Positions 1 to 11,923 of a stretch of DNA of 64,000 bases are shown piece by piece. Where the stretch lies: positions 560,501 through 624,500 of the forward strand of contig OZ018412.1 in the NCBI GenBank assembly GCA_963969595.1, read 5' to 3'. This DNA comes from Neckera pumila (taxonomy: Eukaryota > Streptophyta > Bryopsida > Hypnales > Neckeraceae). Numbering within the stretch: position 1 is the first letter of the stretch; every line of letters begins with the position of its first letter. The translations under genes and the position numbers were made by a program. The notes under the pieces were generated by a model. That model was given only the letters and a program-made list of their open reading frames with translations. It was not told the origin of the DNA and searched no databases.

Positions 1-792
1 ATATACTAAGGTAGAAGCACCAGAGTTCGATCATTTAAAGAGATTTGGAGCAGATTGTGCGCAGTATGAGGTGGTGGAAATTTTTCCCATGTAGGAAGAT
101 AGGAAATATGGATTGCAAAATTCTCAGAATTTAATTCCCAAAATTGAAATTACAGTGAATTTTGGGAGCCAAAAAGTGCATTTCACTAGTAGACAAAGTC
201 TAGAGTCTTCCAATTCCGATCGTCAAGGATGCTCACTACTTCGGGACATGTGGCATAACCATATTAGTCCCAACCTTGAAAAGGACAGAAAAACAATACT
301 CAAGCTTGATTTCCAACCTCAGGTTGGAAAGAGTGCACCCTACAAGTTGGGTATTGGGCGTGGTCGACAACTGGTGCTTAAAGACAATCTTCTCATAAGT
401 TTCAAATCTTGACAGGTAGATGATATATACAACTACAACTAAATGCTTCAAAATGAGCAATTAAGCATTGTTCCTATTTCATTATTAATATCCCATAAAT
501 GACTAAGAAGCCCATATTGGGTTCTTGCATTTTTTGAGCAAGGCATTGCCAATTAAAAAAAACATATTTTTGAAATTATTTTTAGAAAAAATGGCATACC
601 AATTTTTTCCCTGACTTGAATAAATAGTTGAAGAATTATGAGTTGAAATGTGTTTTTATAAGCAACTTGGTTAGCTTATAAATATGTTGTTTTTATAATT
701 TTTTCTAATCCAACTACAAAATCATATAGCAAACTTGTTCAAGTATATTGTGCCAAAAATTCAAAGTAAAAAATATTGTAAGGTATTTACCT
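1..792. other. AT-rich gene-free DNA
   Basis: No gene recognised. A 99-codon open frame at 113-412 (+) is Lys/Ser/Asn-rich with no motif I know, and an antisense frame overlaps it, so I do not call it. The DNA from about 530 onward is A/T-run rich and resembles the repeat DNA that follows. Confidence 0.5.
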
Positions 793-794
793 AA

Positions 795-2700
795 CCTTAA
801 AGGACCATTCCCTTTGGGACATAAATCCGAATATTGGGCAAATACCTAGGGGCTGAAATTTCATCCTAAATTTCTTGAAACTATTTTGGGGATAGAAAAT
901 TTGATTAGCTTCATGGAGTATAATTTTTTTCAATCAATGCCTGGAAAGAAATGTTATGCTTCCAAACAGTGGATCTTAGAAGGAGGGGAGAGAAGGTAGG
1001 AAGAAAAAATTCAAAAATTTGAATTAATTAATTTTTTCTCATAGATTATATTTTTGTCTATTTGGAAAGCTTTGATTCATTTCATTTGGATTTTTTATGA
1101 GAAAAAATCCTAAAAGTTATGGACAATCTTGTTTTTTGGGCAATTTAATCATCTTTTAGAAAAAATAACTTGTAGGATTCATTTTTGAATGCCATTTTTA
1201 AAATTTACCAAAAAAAAGTTTCACATGGTTTAGTTTGCTTGCTAGAACAATCTCACCATTCGGATTAGTGCATTTTCATTCCATTTTAGAGATATTCATA
1301 ATTTAGATTTTCCTTTTATTTTGTGCCTATTTCTATTTAACAATTTTTTGAAGTATGCAAATTTAGTTTTCTTGAATTTTTTTTCCAAGACTCTCAATGC
1401 AATTCTCCACTATAAAGATTCAAAGCTTAAAACTCTATAGTGCAAAAAAATAAAGTTAAGAAGATTCAAAGTCGAATAATCTAGTCCTACAATGTGCTGA
1501 TAATTTGTTTTTTTTCACTTTAACCCCTAAAGTTCCATGACTATGTTTTCATTTACATTGCTCAAACACTGCCATTTTTAGTACAAGTACCCAATTTTTG
1601 AAAAAGAAAGTTTTGACACATGTAACTGTAGGATCTTGTAGTATGTTGACTTGAAAACATGCGATAAAAATTTCAAAAATTTCCATCATGTGGATTGCAA
1701 GATATAAGCATTCAAATTTACTGAAATGATTTTAATTTTTGGCCCTGTGAAAAACAAAGCAGCTACACTACACAAGCTCACTTTTTGATGAAAAAAGGTC
1801 CGAAATGATGGTGCTTCTTTGCTTTCTTTTTCCTAGACAAACTGGTTACATGCTCGAAAAATTTCAATTCATTTGGAATTGTCCAACATATAGGAAAAAA
1901 ATAGTAAATAGATAGTAGTAGGGAAAATGATTCAAAATACTAAATTGTCAAGAATTTAATTATAGAATTGAAAAATGCCAATCCCAATGGTTAAAAATTT
2001 GTAATAAACAATCTACATCATAGGATTTTAATTTTTTCAAAAAATATTGGAAACTAAGTAAGATAAAGGACTTCAAAGTTTATTTTAGAGGAGAGAATCC
2101 ATAACTACCCGCAAACTAAAAGTCTTCATAACTTTTGACTCATTGATCAAAATGGGATGATTAAAAGCTATTCACGTGTATATAACTTTAGAAAACTAGT
2201 TCAAAATTTTTGTTTTTGAAAAAAGTGATTTTTTTTATCTGCCCGAATTGCCCAGTTCCAAAAAAAATAACATATTAGGCCATAACTTTTGATTCACATT
2301 TCCAAATGTCATAAAATTTAATGCATATGAAAGATATTTCTTGCGCCTACTTTCTATAAAAATTTCAGCCTAAAATATGGAAATCTCTAATCAAACATAC
2401 CTGCCCAAAATTTCTATACAACCTAAAAATGCATGCTAGTCTTTTAGGGGTTAAACGCAGATATCTTGCAGTTTGTGCGGTCAAATTGATGTGTTTCTTT
2501 CAAATTTAGTCGGAAATAGATGATAAAAATTCCAGGAAAAAAATTCAAGTATAAAAAAGATTTCTTGTTGTTTGATGCCTCATACTGAGAGTAAAAAAAC
2601 TAATTTAGAAATAAATTTATAACCATTAATCCAAATTCTAGTAAATTTATCTTGCATTTAAGACAATCCTTGCATGCATCTATGTGTAAAATTCCAATTG
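795..2700 (-). mobile_element. TTAA-type element, subfamily A, interrupted copy
   Basis: The left end reads CTAA|CCTTAAAGGACC, a mutated TTAA followed by the family terminus. The interior at 1200-1500 is the reverse complement of 26.95-27.3 kb and 31.85-32.1 kb, for example the shared 'TTTGCACTATAGA.TTT' and 'AATCCCAATGG.GAG' blocks. A second element interrupts it at 1520-2454. Homology resumes directly at 2455 (ATATCTTGCA.TTTGTGCGGTC) but fades soon after, so the far terminus is lost or diverged and the end coordinate given is only approximate. It is non-coding. Confidence 0.6.
1524..2450 (-). mobile_element. TTAA-type element, subfamily B, nested copy (927 bp)
   Basis: It is bounded by TTAA at 1520-1523 and 2451-2454. 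The ends are CCCCTAAAGTTCC on the left and, read inward from the right, CCCCTAAAAGACT. The whole body is the reverse complement of the copy at 32552-33466, sharing 'CATAACTTTTGA', 'AAAGCTTTGAAT'-like and 'TAGGATCTTGTAGTA'-like blocks. There is no coding capacity. It sits inside the subfamily-A copy that begins at 795. Confidence 0.78.
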
Positions 2701-3529
2701 TAACATCAAAAATTATGGTTGCAATTGCTTGCCCTAGATTAATAAAAGTCCCAAAAAACATTTTTCAATCATTTGGAGACTAAATTGCTTATGTCATTGC
2801 AAGTCTAAGAAAAATCCTAAATTCTTTTTTTTTGGTACTAATCCAAACATATTAGTCAATGCACTAGAGACACCATATATGAATTAACTATGAATTTTCA
2901 AAGTGCAAAAAAATAGATATATCGAAAAGTAATCCTAGACTTTTATGGGTATAAATTTTACATTTTAGACAAGAATATGTATAAGTTGATTATGGAATGG
3001 AATCTCAATTTGATGCAGCCACTTTATGCCCAATCAAATTTTTACAACAAATAAAATCATTAAGATTTAGAGAGACTAGAAACGTACAAAAGTATTATTT
3101 GAATGTCATTTTTGTTTTTAGCTTACCTACATTATCCTACAAATCCCTACAATTTCACTTCCCTTCTAGTAGAGGAATTTATAAATGGATAAAATTTCAA
3201 TTAAAATAAAGTGCTTTTCCAATGGTCTCCATCCCTCACTTGCAATTTAAAAAAAGAAGCTCATTTAACAAGAAATCTTTGATATTATAAAATAGAATAG
3301 TCTTAGCCACTAAATGTCTAGGTTTGTTTTTTGAGCTTTTTTGAGTTTGTTCAAAACTAAACGGAAAGTCCAAGTGTTGATTAGTTTTATTAATGTTTTT
3401 AAAATTGTAACCATATAAATCCAATCCAGATATGCTATAGAATTATAGGAATAGAAAACACAACAATGTGATTTTGTAAGCCATTATGGGGGCTCACATC
3501 CCCTTATGATTTTTTTTATTCTTTGAGAT
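2701..3529. other. AT-rich gene-free DNA
   Basis: Nothing recognisable. The short open frames (2997-3209 +, 3236-3424 -) are Lys/Asn/Phe/Leu-rich as expected of random AT-rich sequence. Confidence 0.45.
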
Positions 3530-4470
3530 TATTTACCACTTTGAATTCACAATTAAGAATTGAACAGAAGACATTTGAATCAAAACTTTCCCATTTCATT
3601 CTTGCAATTGTCAAAGTATCATCCATAATTTATGATATAAATTAAAAAATACAAGGTAATGGATGGACATTTAAGTGTGGACTTCTTTATTTGATTTTCA
3701 CTACTCTTGAGCAATCATCTTAGTCATGTATTATGTACCTTGTTGATTTCAAAATTAAAATTTGGAAAAAAGAGATTTTAATTAGAACTTCCCCGGTTCG
3801 TTCTTGCAATTGTCAAAAAATCATCCCACGGGTGTATAATTTATGACATGGATTTAAAAATGAAAGATAATGGATGGAGATAAATTTAGGTATGGAATTT
3901 TCCGTTTGATTTTTTCTATCCTTGAACAATCATCTTAGTCATGTATTGTTTCTCAAAATTTGGAGGATAGAGATTTTAATTAGAACTTTTCCTTTTCCTT
4001 TTGGCAATTGTTAAAGAATCATCCTATCGGTGTATAATTTATAAAGTAGATTTTATAATAAAAGAACGGATGGAAATTTGGTTACAGACTTCTCCATTTT
4101 ATTTTTACATGTTCTTGTGAGAATTATTTATTCATGTATTACATACAACTTTGATTTCAAAATGAAAATTTAGAAGGAAGACAAACTTCTCCTTTTCATT
4201 TTGGCAATTGTCTAAGTATCAATCCCTTAGTGTATAATTTATGAAATGATTTTAAGAAAAAGAGGTCTAAATAGAGATTTAAGAAGGACTTCCCCCTTTC
4301 ATTTTCTCTATTCTTGAGCAATCATCTCTATTGAAAATTATTGACCTTGTTGATTTCAAATAAAAAATCGGGAGGGAAGAGATGTAAAATAAGAACTTTT
4401 CCTTTTTCATTATGGGGGCAAGAACCATCCTAATAGTAATTTTCAAAGAATTATTTACCACTTTGATTAA
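3530..4470. repeat. Degenerate tandem repeat, ~200-bp unit, 4+ copies
   Basis: A marker phrase, (C/G)TTGCAATTGT.AAA..ATCATCC or close variants, recurs at 3601, 3803, 4001 and 4201, giving spacings of 202, 198 and 200 bp. Between the markers the units share 'GTGTATAATTTATGA', 'GAGCAATCATCTTAGTCATGTATT' in shorter variants, and 'TTTTAATTAGAACTT'. The copies are diverged by many substitutions. No coding function. This is satellite-like or an old local amplification. Confidence 0.8.
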
Positions 4471-5892
4471 GAATTGTTAAGAAGTCATCTTTACTATGGG
4501 TAATTTTCAAATTTAGTCAATAATTTAACAATTAATGTTATAGAATAGGTCATGATTGAAAAATTTGAATCCATAAGTTCATATTATAGTAGAATCTGTC
4601 TTAGTGCATCCTTTCTATTGCATAACTGTTAAGTATGCAAATAGTAGGTGGATCCAAGTGAGTTGGCCCTATAATAATACTCCAAACTCAAAAATAAGAG
4701 AAATACTCCAACAGACTTAGCTCAACGTAGCCAGCCTCTGTAAATGCCCATTTTCTTTATATGCTTACGTAATCGCCAGTGAGTTCTTCTGCATAAAGTT
4801 TATAAGTTAACAAGGCTCTCGTAGTGTGTGTAGGTGCTTGTTGACTCCAGACCGAAGGGAAGCATCTGCCGAGAGGTAACTTATCCTTAGGAAATTCAGA
4901 ACATATTTGGAAAGTGTCAGTCTTGCCAGAGCTCCAGCGGCAGTGCTCCAGGAACGGCGCTCTCGTCGTGAGCCCCGCTGCTCGTTTGTTTCATCAGATG
5001 GCACGAAACCAAAGTCGGGTCGAGTAGGCAGTTCGGCACCGACGCAATTGGGATTCCGTCTGGCGTCAGAAATCAGAAAGCCCGCCCGCCCGGGCAGGAC
5101 GAAGAAGCGGGTTGGTGGCCACGTTCCCACCAGCTGGTCTTCCATCTCCGTGCCAAGTGTCTGTTGGGATGCACATTATCCGGCACCGGACCAGCGATCC
5201 CCAAACTGGCTAAATTTCGCTCGATTTCTACTTAATTTTTTCATGCCCTCACAAAAAAAATCTTCCAAAAACAAACCCTGAACCTGTTCTGAGATTGCTG
5301 CACCGGACCAAGAGCCGGACCAGGTGCCTGATGAGTCAGTAAAAGTGAAAGTCGCTGTTCTGCTCCGAAATTCGTCCCTACAGGAGGATGCCTCAAGAGA
5401 TGCTCTGAGCATTGATCATCACTCACACAATCTTACAGTAAGTGCAGACGAAACTGACGGAGCTTACAAGGACGGGAGGGATTTGACTTGGGTTTCCACC
5501 ATCATTCGCACATACAAGTTAGATCCCCTGGGCTGAAGACGACGCACAGGAGGTACCCCTCGCTCGGCGGCAGATTGAATTGGGGATAATAAGTTACTTA
5601 GACCCTGCCTGCAGTCGGTCATCTCCGCGTATTTTCGTCAGTCCCGTGCCGTGTGGGAGGTGGTAGTACTCCTGTATGACCCGCAGATCGATCGATCGAT
5701 CCATCCATCCACCCCCCCGTACGTGGAGCTTGGTAGCGGCATTCCCACCTTGAAATTGGAGACTGAGGCGGGGTTTCGGAGGGGAGGACGAGGCTCGCCA
5801 TTCGAGCGATCGGGACGCAGGCAGGAGGATTCATTTTGCACACTGTGGATTTGGGGAGTCGGGGACTCGAGGGAGACAGCTGACGGCCGGCC
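4471..5892. promoter_or_regulatory. GC-rich region upstream of the polyprenol reductase start
   Basis: Base composition changes sharply at about 4900, from AT-rich repeat DNA to GC-rich sequence that continues into the gene at 5893. I infer that it holds the promoter and 5' leader. Two long overlapping frames lie at 4907-5281 (+) and 4807-5145 (-); both are Arg/Ser/Pro-rich, typical of GC-rich non-coding sequence, and neither has a motif I recognise. There is a short GATC/CATC/CCCC microsatellite at 5685-5717. No TATA box can be assigned with confidence. Confidence 0.4.
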
Positions 5893-8800
5893 ATGGATTT
5901 GGGAGAGGCCATCGTGATGGGCCTGCGCGTGCTGTGGAGTGGGTCCGTCGGGGCAGCGTTGGTGGGGTTGTTGCCGCTGGGAGCTCTCAGCGAATTCGTG
6001 CGGGATTTGTCTCGCCGGGGGAAGCTCAAATTGGCGACGAGTGCCGAACAGCCACCGGTGGGTTCGATCCCCTCCTGGGCGGGAAGTCTGCTACTTAGTA
6101 GGGTCTTTTGGAGTTTGTTGTCAACAGAGGTTAAGTTAGAGTGAGTGCGGGTTTGAAGTATTCCGTGCCTTGGAGGCCGTGAGCCGTTTTATGCAATTTT
6201 CTATGACAACGAATAGAGCAAGCGTAGCTTTGGGTGGGCTATAATGAGCGATTGCGCGAATGGACACTTCTCTGTCTGCCTGTTTTAGAAACCCTAACAG
6301 GACTTCTAGCGGGAGCTCTTAGCCTAGCACACGTTCGGTAGCGAGCCTGGCTTCATCTGCTGGGTTTTTCGGTGGAATGAATGGGGACATTTCCACGAGA
6401 TGGGGATGACACTTAAACTCTTGTTTGCAACTGGATAGATGTACAATTGTACGATATTGGTGGCCAAACTTCATCGTCCGTTGCTAACAGCTGCGTGTGC
6501 GCTTGTGAGCAGAGGTTTTCGGTTCCTCAGAAATGGTTCGCCCATTTTTATGTGCTGGGAGGTCTTGTGAACTCGCTACTGCTTGCAGTCACTTTCCTGT
6601 TTGCCTATTCCTGCACGTTCCCCATGCAATCGCATGAGTCTCAAGTTTCCGCCGTCGTGGCTCAGTTGGGAGGTAATAAACACTTCTTCTCCCTTTCTTG
6701 TAGATAATGCTTCTACCGAGATGGATGCTCGTTGGCCATCGTTGCTTGAAATAGACCTTGTGATTTACAAGTTGCCTCATGGATTATGTTTAGGTGCGGG
6801 CGCCAGAGATTCCAGTGGAGTGGTAGGCGATGTCGGGCACCTTGCCAACTACAGAGGGCGTGCATGGAGTTCCTTTGTCGTGCTTGCTATGCTGGAGCTT
6901 CAAATTGTCAGAAGACTAAGCGAAAGCATTCATCTTTCTAACTACAGTCCCTTGGCCCGAATGCATGTCCTTGGCTATCTTATTGGATTGGGGTACATTA
7001 CCTAACTCTCTATTCAGTCTTAAAATAACCCAATCGCTTGCTCTTGGCAGACCAGTCAGCGTGTTTCGTTTTGGCACGTAGTTAAGGGTGTACGCAATGA
7101 ATATTCCTCATTCCTCATTCGAAATGCTCAATGTTGATAAGATGCAGTTGTGGATCCTCATTTCTTGAGGTCTAGCAAGATTGATGTGAATCTGATTATT
7201 TTAACGCACTTACGCTAAGATTTACTAATGCAAGCATTCATTCTGGTTCTTAGTTTTAATTATCTGGTAGTGGTTTAGGAATGTCGACCTCACTATTCAT
7301 CATGGGATTAAAGGAACTGTGGAAGCAGGAGACATTGAACTGGAGAGAGACTGACTGAGTGTTTGATGTCTGCGCAGGTTCTATCCAGCAGCATCTCTTA
7401 CCCTTTTCTCCCAATATTTCAAAGATAGAGACTACTTGTCCTTGCTCTGCACATTTGTGGTAAAAAGACTTGGACGCGTTTGGATACTGCACACAGGTCC
7501 ACCTCTCCTCAATTCTCAAATGGAATTGATGGATTATGCGAAGAGTCTCAAGGGTTTGGAAGCGTTTCAGTGGGTTGGGTTGGGCGTTTTTTTATTGGGC
7601 TGGGGCCAACAGTTACGATTACATTCCATACTGGTAGGTGCTCTAGCATCTGCTTTTCTCTTAATAGTACCTCGTCCCCTCTCCCACGAATTTGAGCATT
7701 TTTCTTCTTCTTTTTGTATATTTTCCCTTCACTGATTAACAAGGTTTATGTGTCTTGAGACATTTCCCTGTTCTTAAATTTCCTAGATTGGAGGTTAGGA
7801 TTTTTGACGGATCTATGTAGTAAATTTTAAGTGAAGGTTACTCCTATCTTCGTTGAGGAGTAGTGACTGGTCACCTTTCATTAGACAACGAAGAATAAAC
7901 TGAAAATCTTAAAAATCTCTTGACGAATTTCATTAACTTTTTCAATTTCATTAAGTTCTATGGAGTTAATCGTGTGCTGTAGTGCATGAAGACGTGTTTC
8001 CTTAGTCCTAGTTGGAGGCCACGAACTCTAATGAGGTATTGAGTTTGGGTCTTTTGGCAGGCCTCTTTACGAAGGAAGAAAGCCCGCACAACTGTTGAAG
8101 TCATTTTGAAGCCATCTTTGTCTGCGTCCAAAGGAAGAGCTGATCGATATGAGATTCCACAAGGAAGTTGGTTCGAATGGGTCTCTTGTGCACATTACTT
8201 GGCTGAAGTTGTGCGTTACCTATACCCTTCCCGTTTTCTTTTTTCTACAGCACGCAAATTCAGTAAAGCATTAGAGCCTTTAGACTTCTTAATTTGCGTT
8301 CTCAAGATTCATGCTCCTGTTATCCACTGGAAGTGCTCTGCTGCTATCACATGTTCCCATTTGATGTGCTTTGCTGTATCTGTGGGAGCAGGTGTTGTAT
8401 GCTGGAATTGTGATAGCCAGTGGCGGACACAACCTCAATATCTGGCTGTTCTACTCATGGGTGGTTTGTACCTTTTCATGGATATATCTGATTTTGAATT
8501 TCTTTTAAATCTCTTGTGGCTGTGTACAACTTTATATTCACTAGAACGAATAGCATGACTTGGAGTGAAATCGGTTATGCACATCAGGAATTGTAATCTG
8601 CATTAACCCTTAAAGGTTCACGCATCCCAAAAGTGGATGCGCCTTGGTCAACCTCGATTATAACTTTCAAAATAACTACTTTTGGAGTTTTATTTAAACT
8701 AAGAAAATGAAGCTTGACAAGTTTTGTTTCTACTCCATTTCAAAATGTGAAGAGTTATTGCAATTGAAAGCTCCATGTGATAGAATCCAAATAACAGTAT

Positions 8801-9393
8801 GGTGTATTTTTCATTCATATTTTCTATAAAAAACATAAATAAGAAATGCGTTTTATACATCTATTAAATAAAAGGATAAATTTGGTTTGATAGTCGAATT
8901 TGACTTCAAGGTATTTGTTGTGGCTAATTTGGGTGTAAAAGATAAAGTAACCAATTGAAATTTTTTCACAATGATCTCTATTGCTACTTGTACCTCTTAG
9001 AAAAAATTTCAAATCACTTGGAATTTTCTACTTGTTTTTGCTATTTTTACTTGTTTATGTTCAATTTTTTGCAACAAAAATAATAACAATCACAAATTTC
9101 ACGAAACAAGTTGAAGTTTCTCACAATGATATATACTGAAGTCAAGTCAGACAGGAATTTTCACCATTTCACAATGGATCAAGACGTTTGGGGTTAAAAA
9201 GAGATCTACAATTCTTCCTATGAGATTTGTGAGGTAGCTGAATTGGAAATTGTTTGACATGAGCTGACTGCCGTTCTGTTGTGTGTAGGTACTGAATCTC
9301 ACTTTGTCAGCCAGGGAGACACATGCATGGTACAAAAGTAAGTTTGACGATTATCCTCCATTCAGAAGAGCCATTTTCCCTTTTATTTACTGA
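5893..9393 (+). CDS. SRD5A3-like (PPRD): Polyprenol reductase (steroid 5-alpha-reductase 3 family), 7 exons
   Basis: The enzyme reduces the alpha-isoprene unit of polyprenol to give dolichol with NADPH in the ER membrane, supplying the lipid carrier for N-glycosylation. I place exons at 5893-6057, 6513-6672, 6794-6992, 7378-7633, 8061-8210, 8392-8463 and 9289-9393. All introns are GT-AG and phases agree (0,1,0,0,0,0 except 2 after exon 3), giving 368 residues, close to plant PPRD length. Recognisable family features in order: VPQKWFAHFYV at 59-69, SPLARMHVLGY near the end of exon 3, RYEIPQGSWFEWVS at 289-302 followed by AHYLAE, VLYAG at 311-315, and the C-terminal ETHAWY..KF..YP...AIFPFIY ending at 368. 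Glu344/His346 are the conserved C-terminal pair of the family. Several hydrophobic segments fit a multi-pass membrane protein. The start ATG lies in a GGCCATGG context. Intron 6 contains a transposon. The gene appears intact. Confidence 0.93.
8607..9193. mobile_element. TTAA-type element in intron 6 of the polyprenol reductase gene (587 bp)
   Basis: It is flanked by TTAA at 8603-8606 and 9194-9197. The left end is CCCTTAAAGGTTC, and the right end read inward is CCCCAAACGTCTT, so the terminal repeat is only partly conserved. The body is AT-rich and non-coding. It lies wholly within the 825-bp intron 8464-9288 and touches neither splice site. The family assignment rests on the ends and the TTAA pair, since the interior is too diverged to align by eye. 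Confidence 0.6.
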
Positions 9394-11041
9394 GCGTGAC
9401 ACACTTTGGAGAGGTTTTTTAGAAGCGACATCCGCTGTAGAAATTTCCATGTACATATGCTGGGATCAGGAAACATGCTTGAATGTCCGAGTAGAAGGCA
9501 GGCTCCGTTACAACTGTCGCATTCAGCATGTAAATACTGCATATAGGATTTGAGTTCTCAGGCTGTACACAAAGCTTATTTGATAAAGATCTCTTTTGAT
9601 TCCGTTCTCCTTTCACTGCTCAATTGCACTGCCTAAGTGCCAAGGGTACAAAAGAGTTCTTGTCCTGTAACCCCTTTTCCCCTTCGGTCCTGTCTTTGTT
9701 GCCATGCGTTGTGGACTTCCTTTTCCACATCCACAAGACGTATCCGATCTGTTGCGCACGGATACAGCTCCAGCTTTGCAGCATTGCTTTAGGTAAGGAA
9801 TTGAATTATAGACTACATTGAATCAGGCGGAATTTTATTGATTTTTGTGTCAGCATGAGATCATGGGGAAAGATAAGGCAGAAGGCAAGGGAAATGATGC
9901 CTCTCGAGTCTCGTGGCTTTATGACCTACATTTTTTAAGAAAATGACAAGAAAACTAGAGTTAATTTGTCTAATTTATTTCATTCTATTTTGGGGCAATT
10001 TCATGTTCAATATAGAACTAAATGTTTCGATTTGATTATCAAGCGAAGGGTATTTGGAAGGTTAAATGCGAAATATAATGAGGTCATAACCAATTCTAAT
10101 TTTCAAAATTATCCACATTCCATGTGATCGAACCTGCAACTCAGAATCCTGTGATTCTTCCAAGCCCCCTTTGACAGGATCCAGTGATTCTTCCAAGCCC
10201 CCTTAGATAGCTGGTAGGCAACAAAACCTTCCTCCCGTAAACCGCTCATCAGTTTTGCAGATTTGCAGAAGAAACTACAGGGCTCCCATCATTCTAGTGC
10301 ATCACACATAACCAGCCTGGGCACCTGACTGGCGAGAACAGGTTGATTCAGCTGTAACCCACTACCGTCGCTCTTCGCGGTAGTCAACAACGAAAGCACT
10401 GAGCACTTGCACTAGGCCTTCGGGAAGCGCGTCGAAAGGTAAACGTAACTAAAATTATTCGATTTAATTTCGAGGAAATTTGTTCAACATGTGCCCTATT
10501 ACGACAACGTATACAAGCAACGACCTATCAATGTCCATCTGGATCACAGCATGCAGCAAGCATTATTACCAACCGACTGAGTTGAATGAGACAATCCGCC
10601 AGAGAAAGCATGCATTAGTTAACTAAAGCGACGGAGTAAAAATACCTGAAGAGTCGGAATAAAATAATATACTTCACTTCAGACCGACTCAAAAATACCA
10701 CAAGTTATGGACACCAAGTCTAACTGCAAACTGTTCTCCAGAGATACAGAAACAGAAGCCCAAGGATGCAGCTCGAGGTAAAGAGCAACTGCACTAATAC
10801 ATCCTTACTGCAATCTGAAAATAGAATGGGACAGCATTGATGGAGGACCGCTCGTGTCGACCTCGGTGATCGAGCAGGCTCCAGAAGAGTCATGACGTTC
10901 GGACCACGACCGGCACCTGCGATTGCACACACGCCCGACCCAAAAATAAGAAAATCTACTCACCATCGAAGAACTTCACAAGTGCGCACATATGTAGCGG
11001 ATCTGGACGTGCCTGCATGTCGGTCTGGACCAGCGGAGCGC
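9394..11041. other. Intergenic region, polyprenol reductase 3' side to DUF642 3' side
   Basis: The two genes converge here, so this holds both 3' UTRs. A short direct duplication, GTGATTCTTCCAAGCCCCCTT, lies at about 10151-10172 and 10182-10204. The open frames at 9323-9821 and 10720-10932 show no family features. I see no RNA gene. Confidence 0.5.
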
Positions 11042-11923
11042 CTAGAGCTGGAGCCGCAGCTGCGGCTGAAATGCCTGCAGCGCCAGAAGCGTCAGCAGAG
11101 GCACGGAACGTTGGCACACACCCGCCATCTTGCCCAGCGGAGCCGCACCAAGCTCGTGCTTCCCGCTCAGGATCTGCACGTTGTCGATCATGGGGCCATA
11201 CTTCTCCGACATGCTCTCGAACTTGATCACCGTCTGTGCGCCCGTGCCCGTGTACACGAAGCTCTGCTTCTGCCATGTGATGTGCGACGCAGCGTCCGTG
11301 GCGTTGTACACCGGGTTCTTCACCATCCACGAATTCACCGTGCCGCCTTCCACCGCCGACACCTTCAGCGCCGGCCAAAGGTTGATGGGGCCGTCCGGCA
11401 TGCGCGCAGTGTCGTACTGCACCGTGTACGTCTTGCCCGTGACCGCCGCGGTCGCCAGCGTCGTAGACAGCGAGCCCTGCGTGCCATTGCCCGCGGAGGC
11501 CGGGTTGTTCAGGTGGATGCAGTATGCGCTCTTGGGCGTTTTGGGCGGCATGTGGTACGAGATGCCGAACAGAATCTGCACGCCCGCTCCACCCGGCAGC
11601 CAGTTAACGATGGCTGTGCTGGTGGAGTCCGCCGTCACCGTCGCGTTGCCCGTCACGTTTGTGAGCTCGAAGTCGCCGTTGATGAGCGGGATCACGCTGC
11701 CGGAGACCTTGACGGCGGGTGCCGGTGCGGGCGCCGTGGCGTTGTCGAAGGGTTCGATGTCGTCGTCGCCGAATTGCCACCCCGTCTCCGTCTCCACCAA
11801 CTCCGACTCCATGTTCATATCCAGGTTGCGGACGCCGCTGGCTGTGCCCACCCAGCACACCGCCCACAGGAACGCCACCACGCTCACCAGCCGCGTCGTC
11901 GTCGTCGCCACCGCCGCCGCCAA
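11042..11923 (-). CDS. DUF642 (galactose-binding-like) cell-wall protein, single module, intronless
   Basis: The 293-residue frame starts with a hydrophobic signal peptide (about 1-30), followed by an acidic and Ala/Pro-rich linker (40-73) and one DUF642-type module from 79 to about 255. Family marks are NGDFE at 82-86, NWLPG at 107-111, TYTVQYD at 165-171 and GPMIDNVQI at 243-251, the usual end of a module. Five N-glycosylation sequons (N61, N89, N93, N146, N207) fit secretion to the apoplast. DUF642 proteins are plant-specific, bind wall components and usually have two modules in ~360-370 residues, so this one is short. The tail (273-284) is hydrophobic but ends with charged and polar residues, so a GPI anchor is only possible. 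Coding sequence is much more GC-rich than its surroundings and has no intron. The exact ligand is unknown. Confidence 0.75.
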   Translation of the reverse strand: MAAAVATTTTRLVSVVAFLWAVCWVGTASGVRNLDMNMESELVETETGWQFGDDDIEPFDNATAPAPAPAVKVSGSVIPLINGDFELTNVTGNATVTADSTSTAIVNWLPGGAGVQILFGISYHMPPKTPKSAYCIHLNNPASAGNGTQGSLSTTLATAAVTGKTYTVQYDTARMPDGPINLWPALKVSAVEGGTVNSWMVKNPVYNATDAASHITWQKQSFVYTGTGAQTVIKFESMSEKYGPMIDNVQILSGKHELGAAPLGKMAGVCQRSVPLLTLLALQAFQPQLRLQL

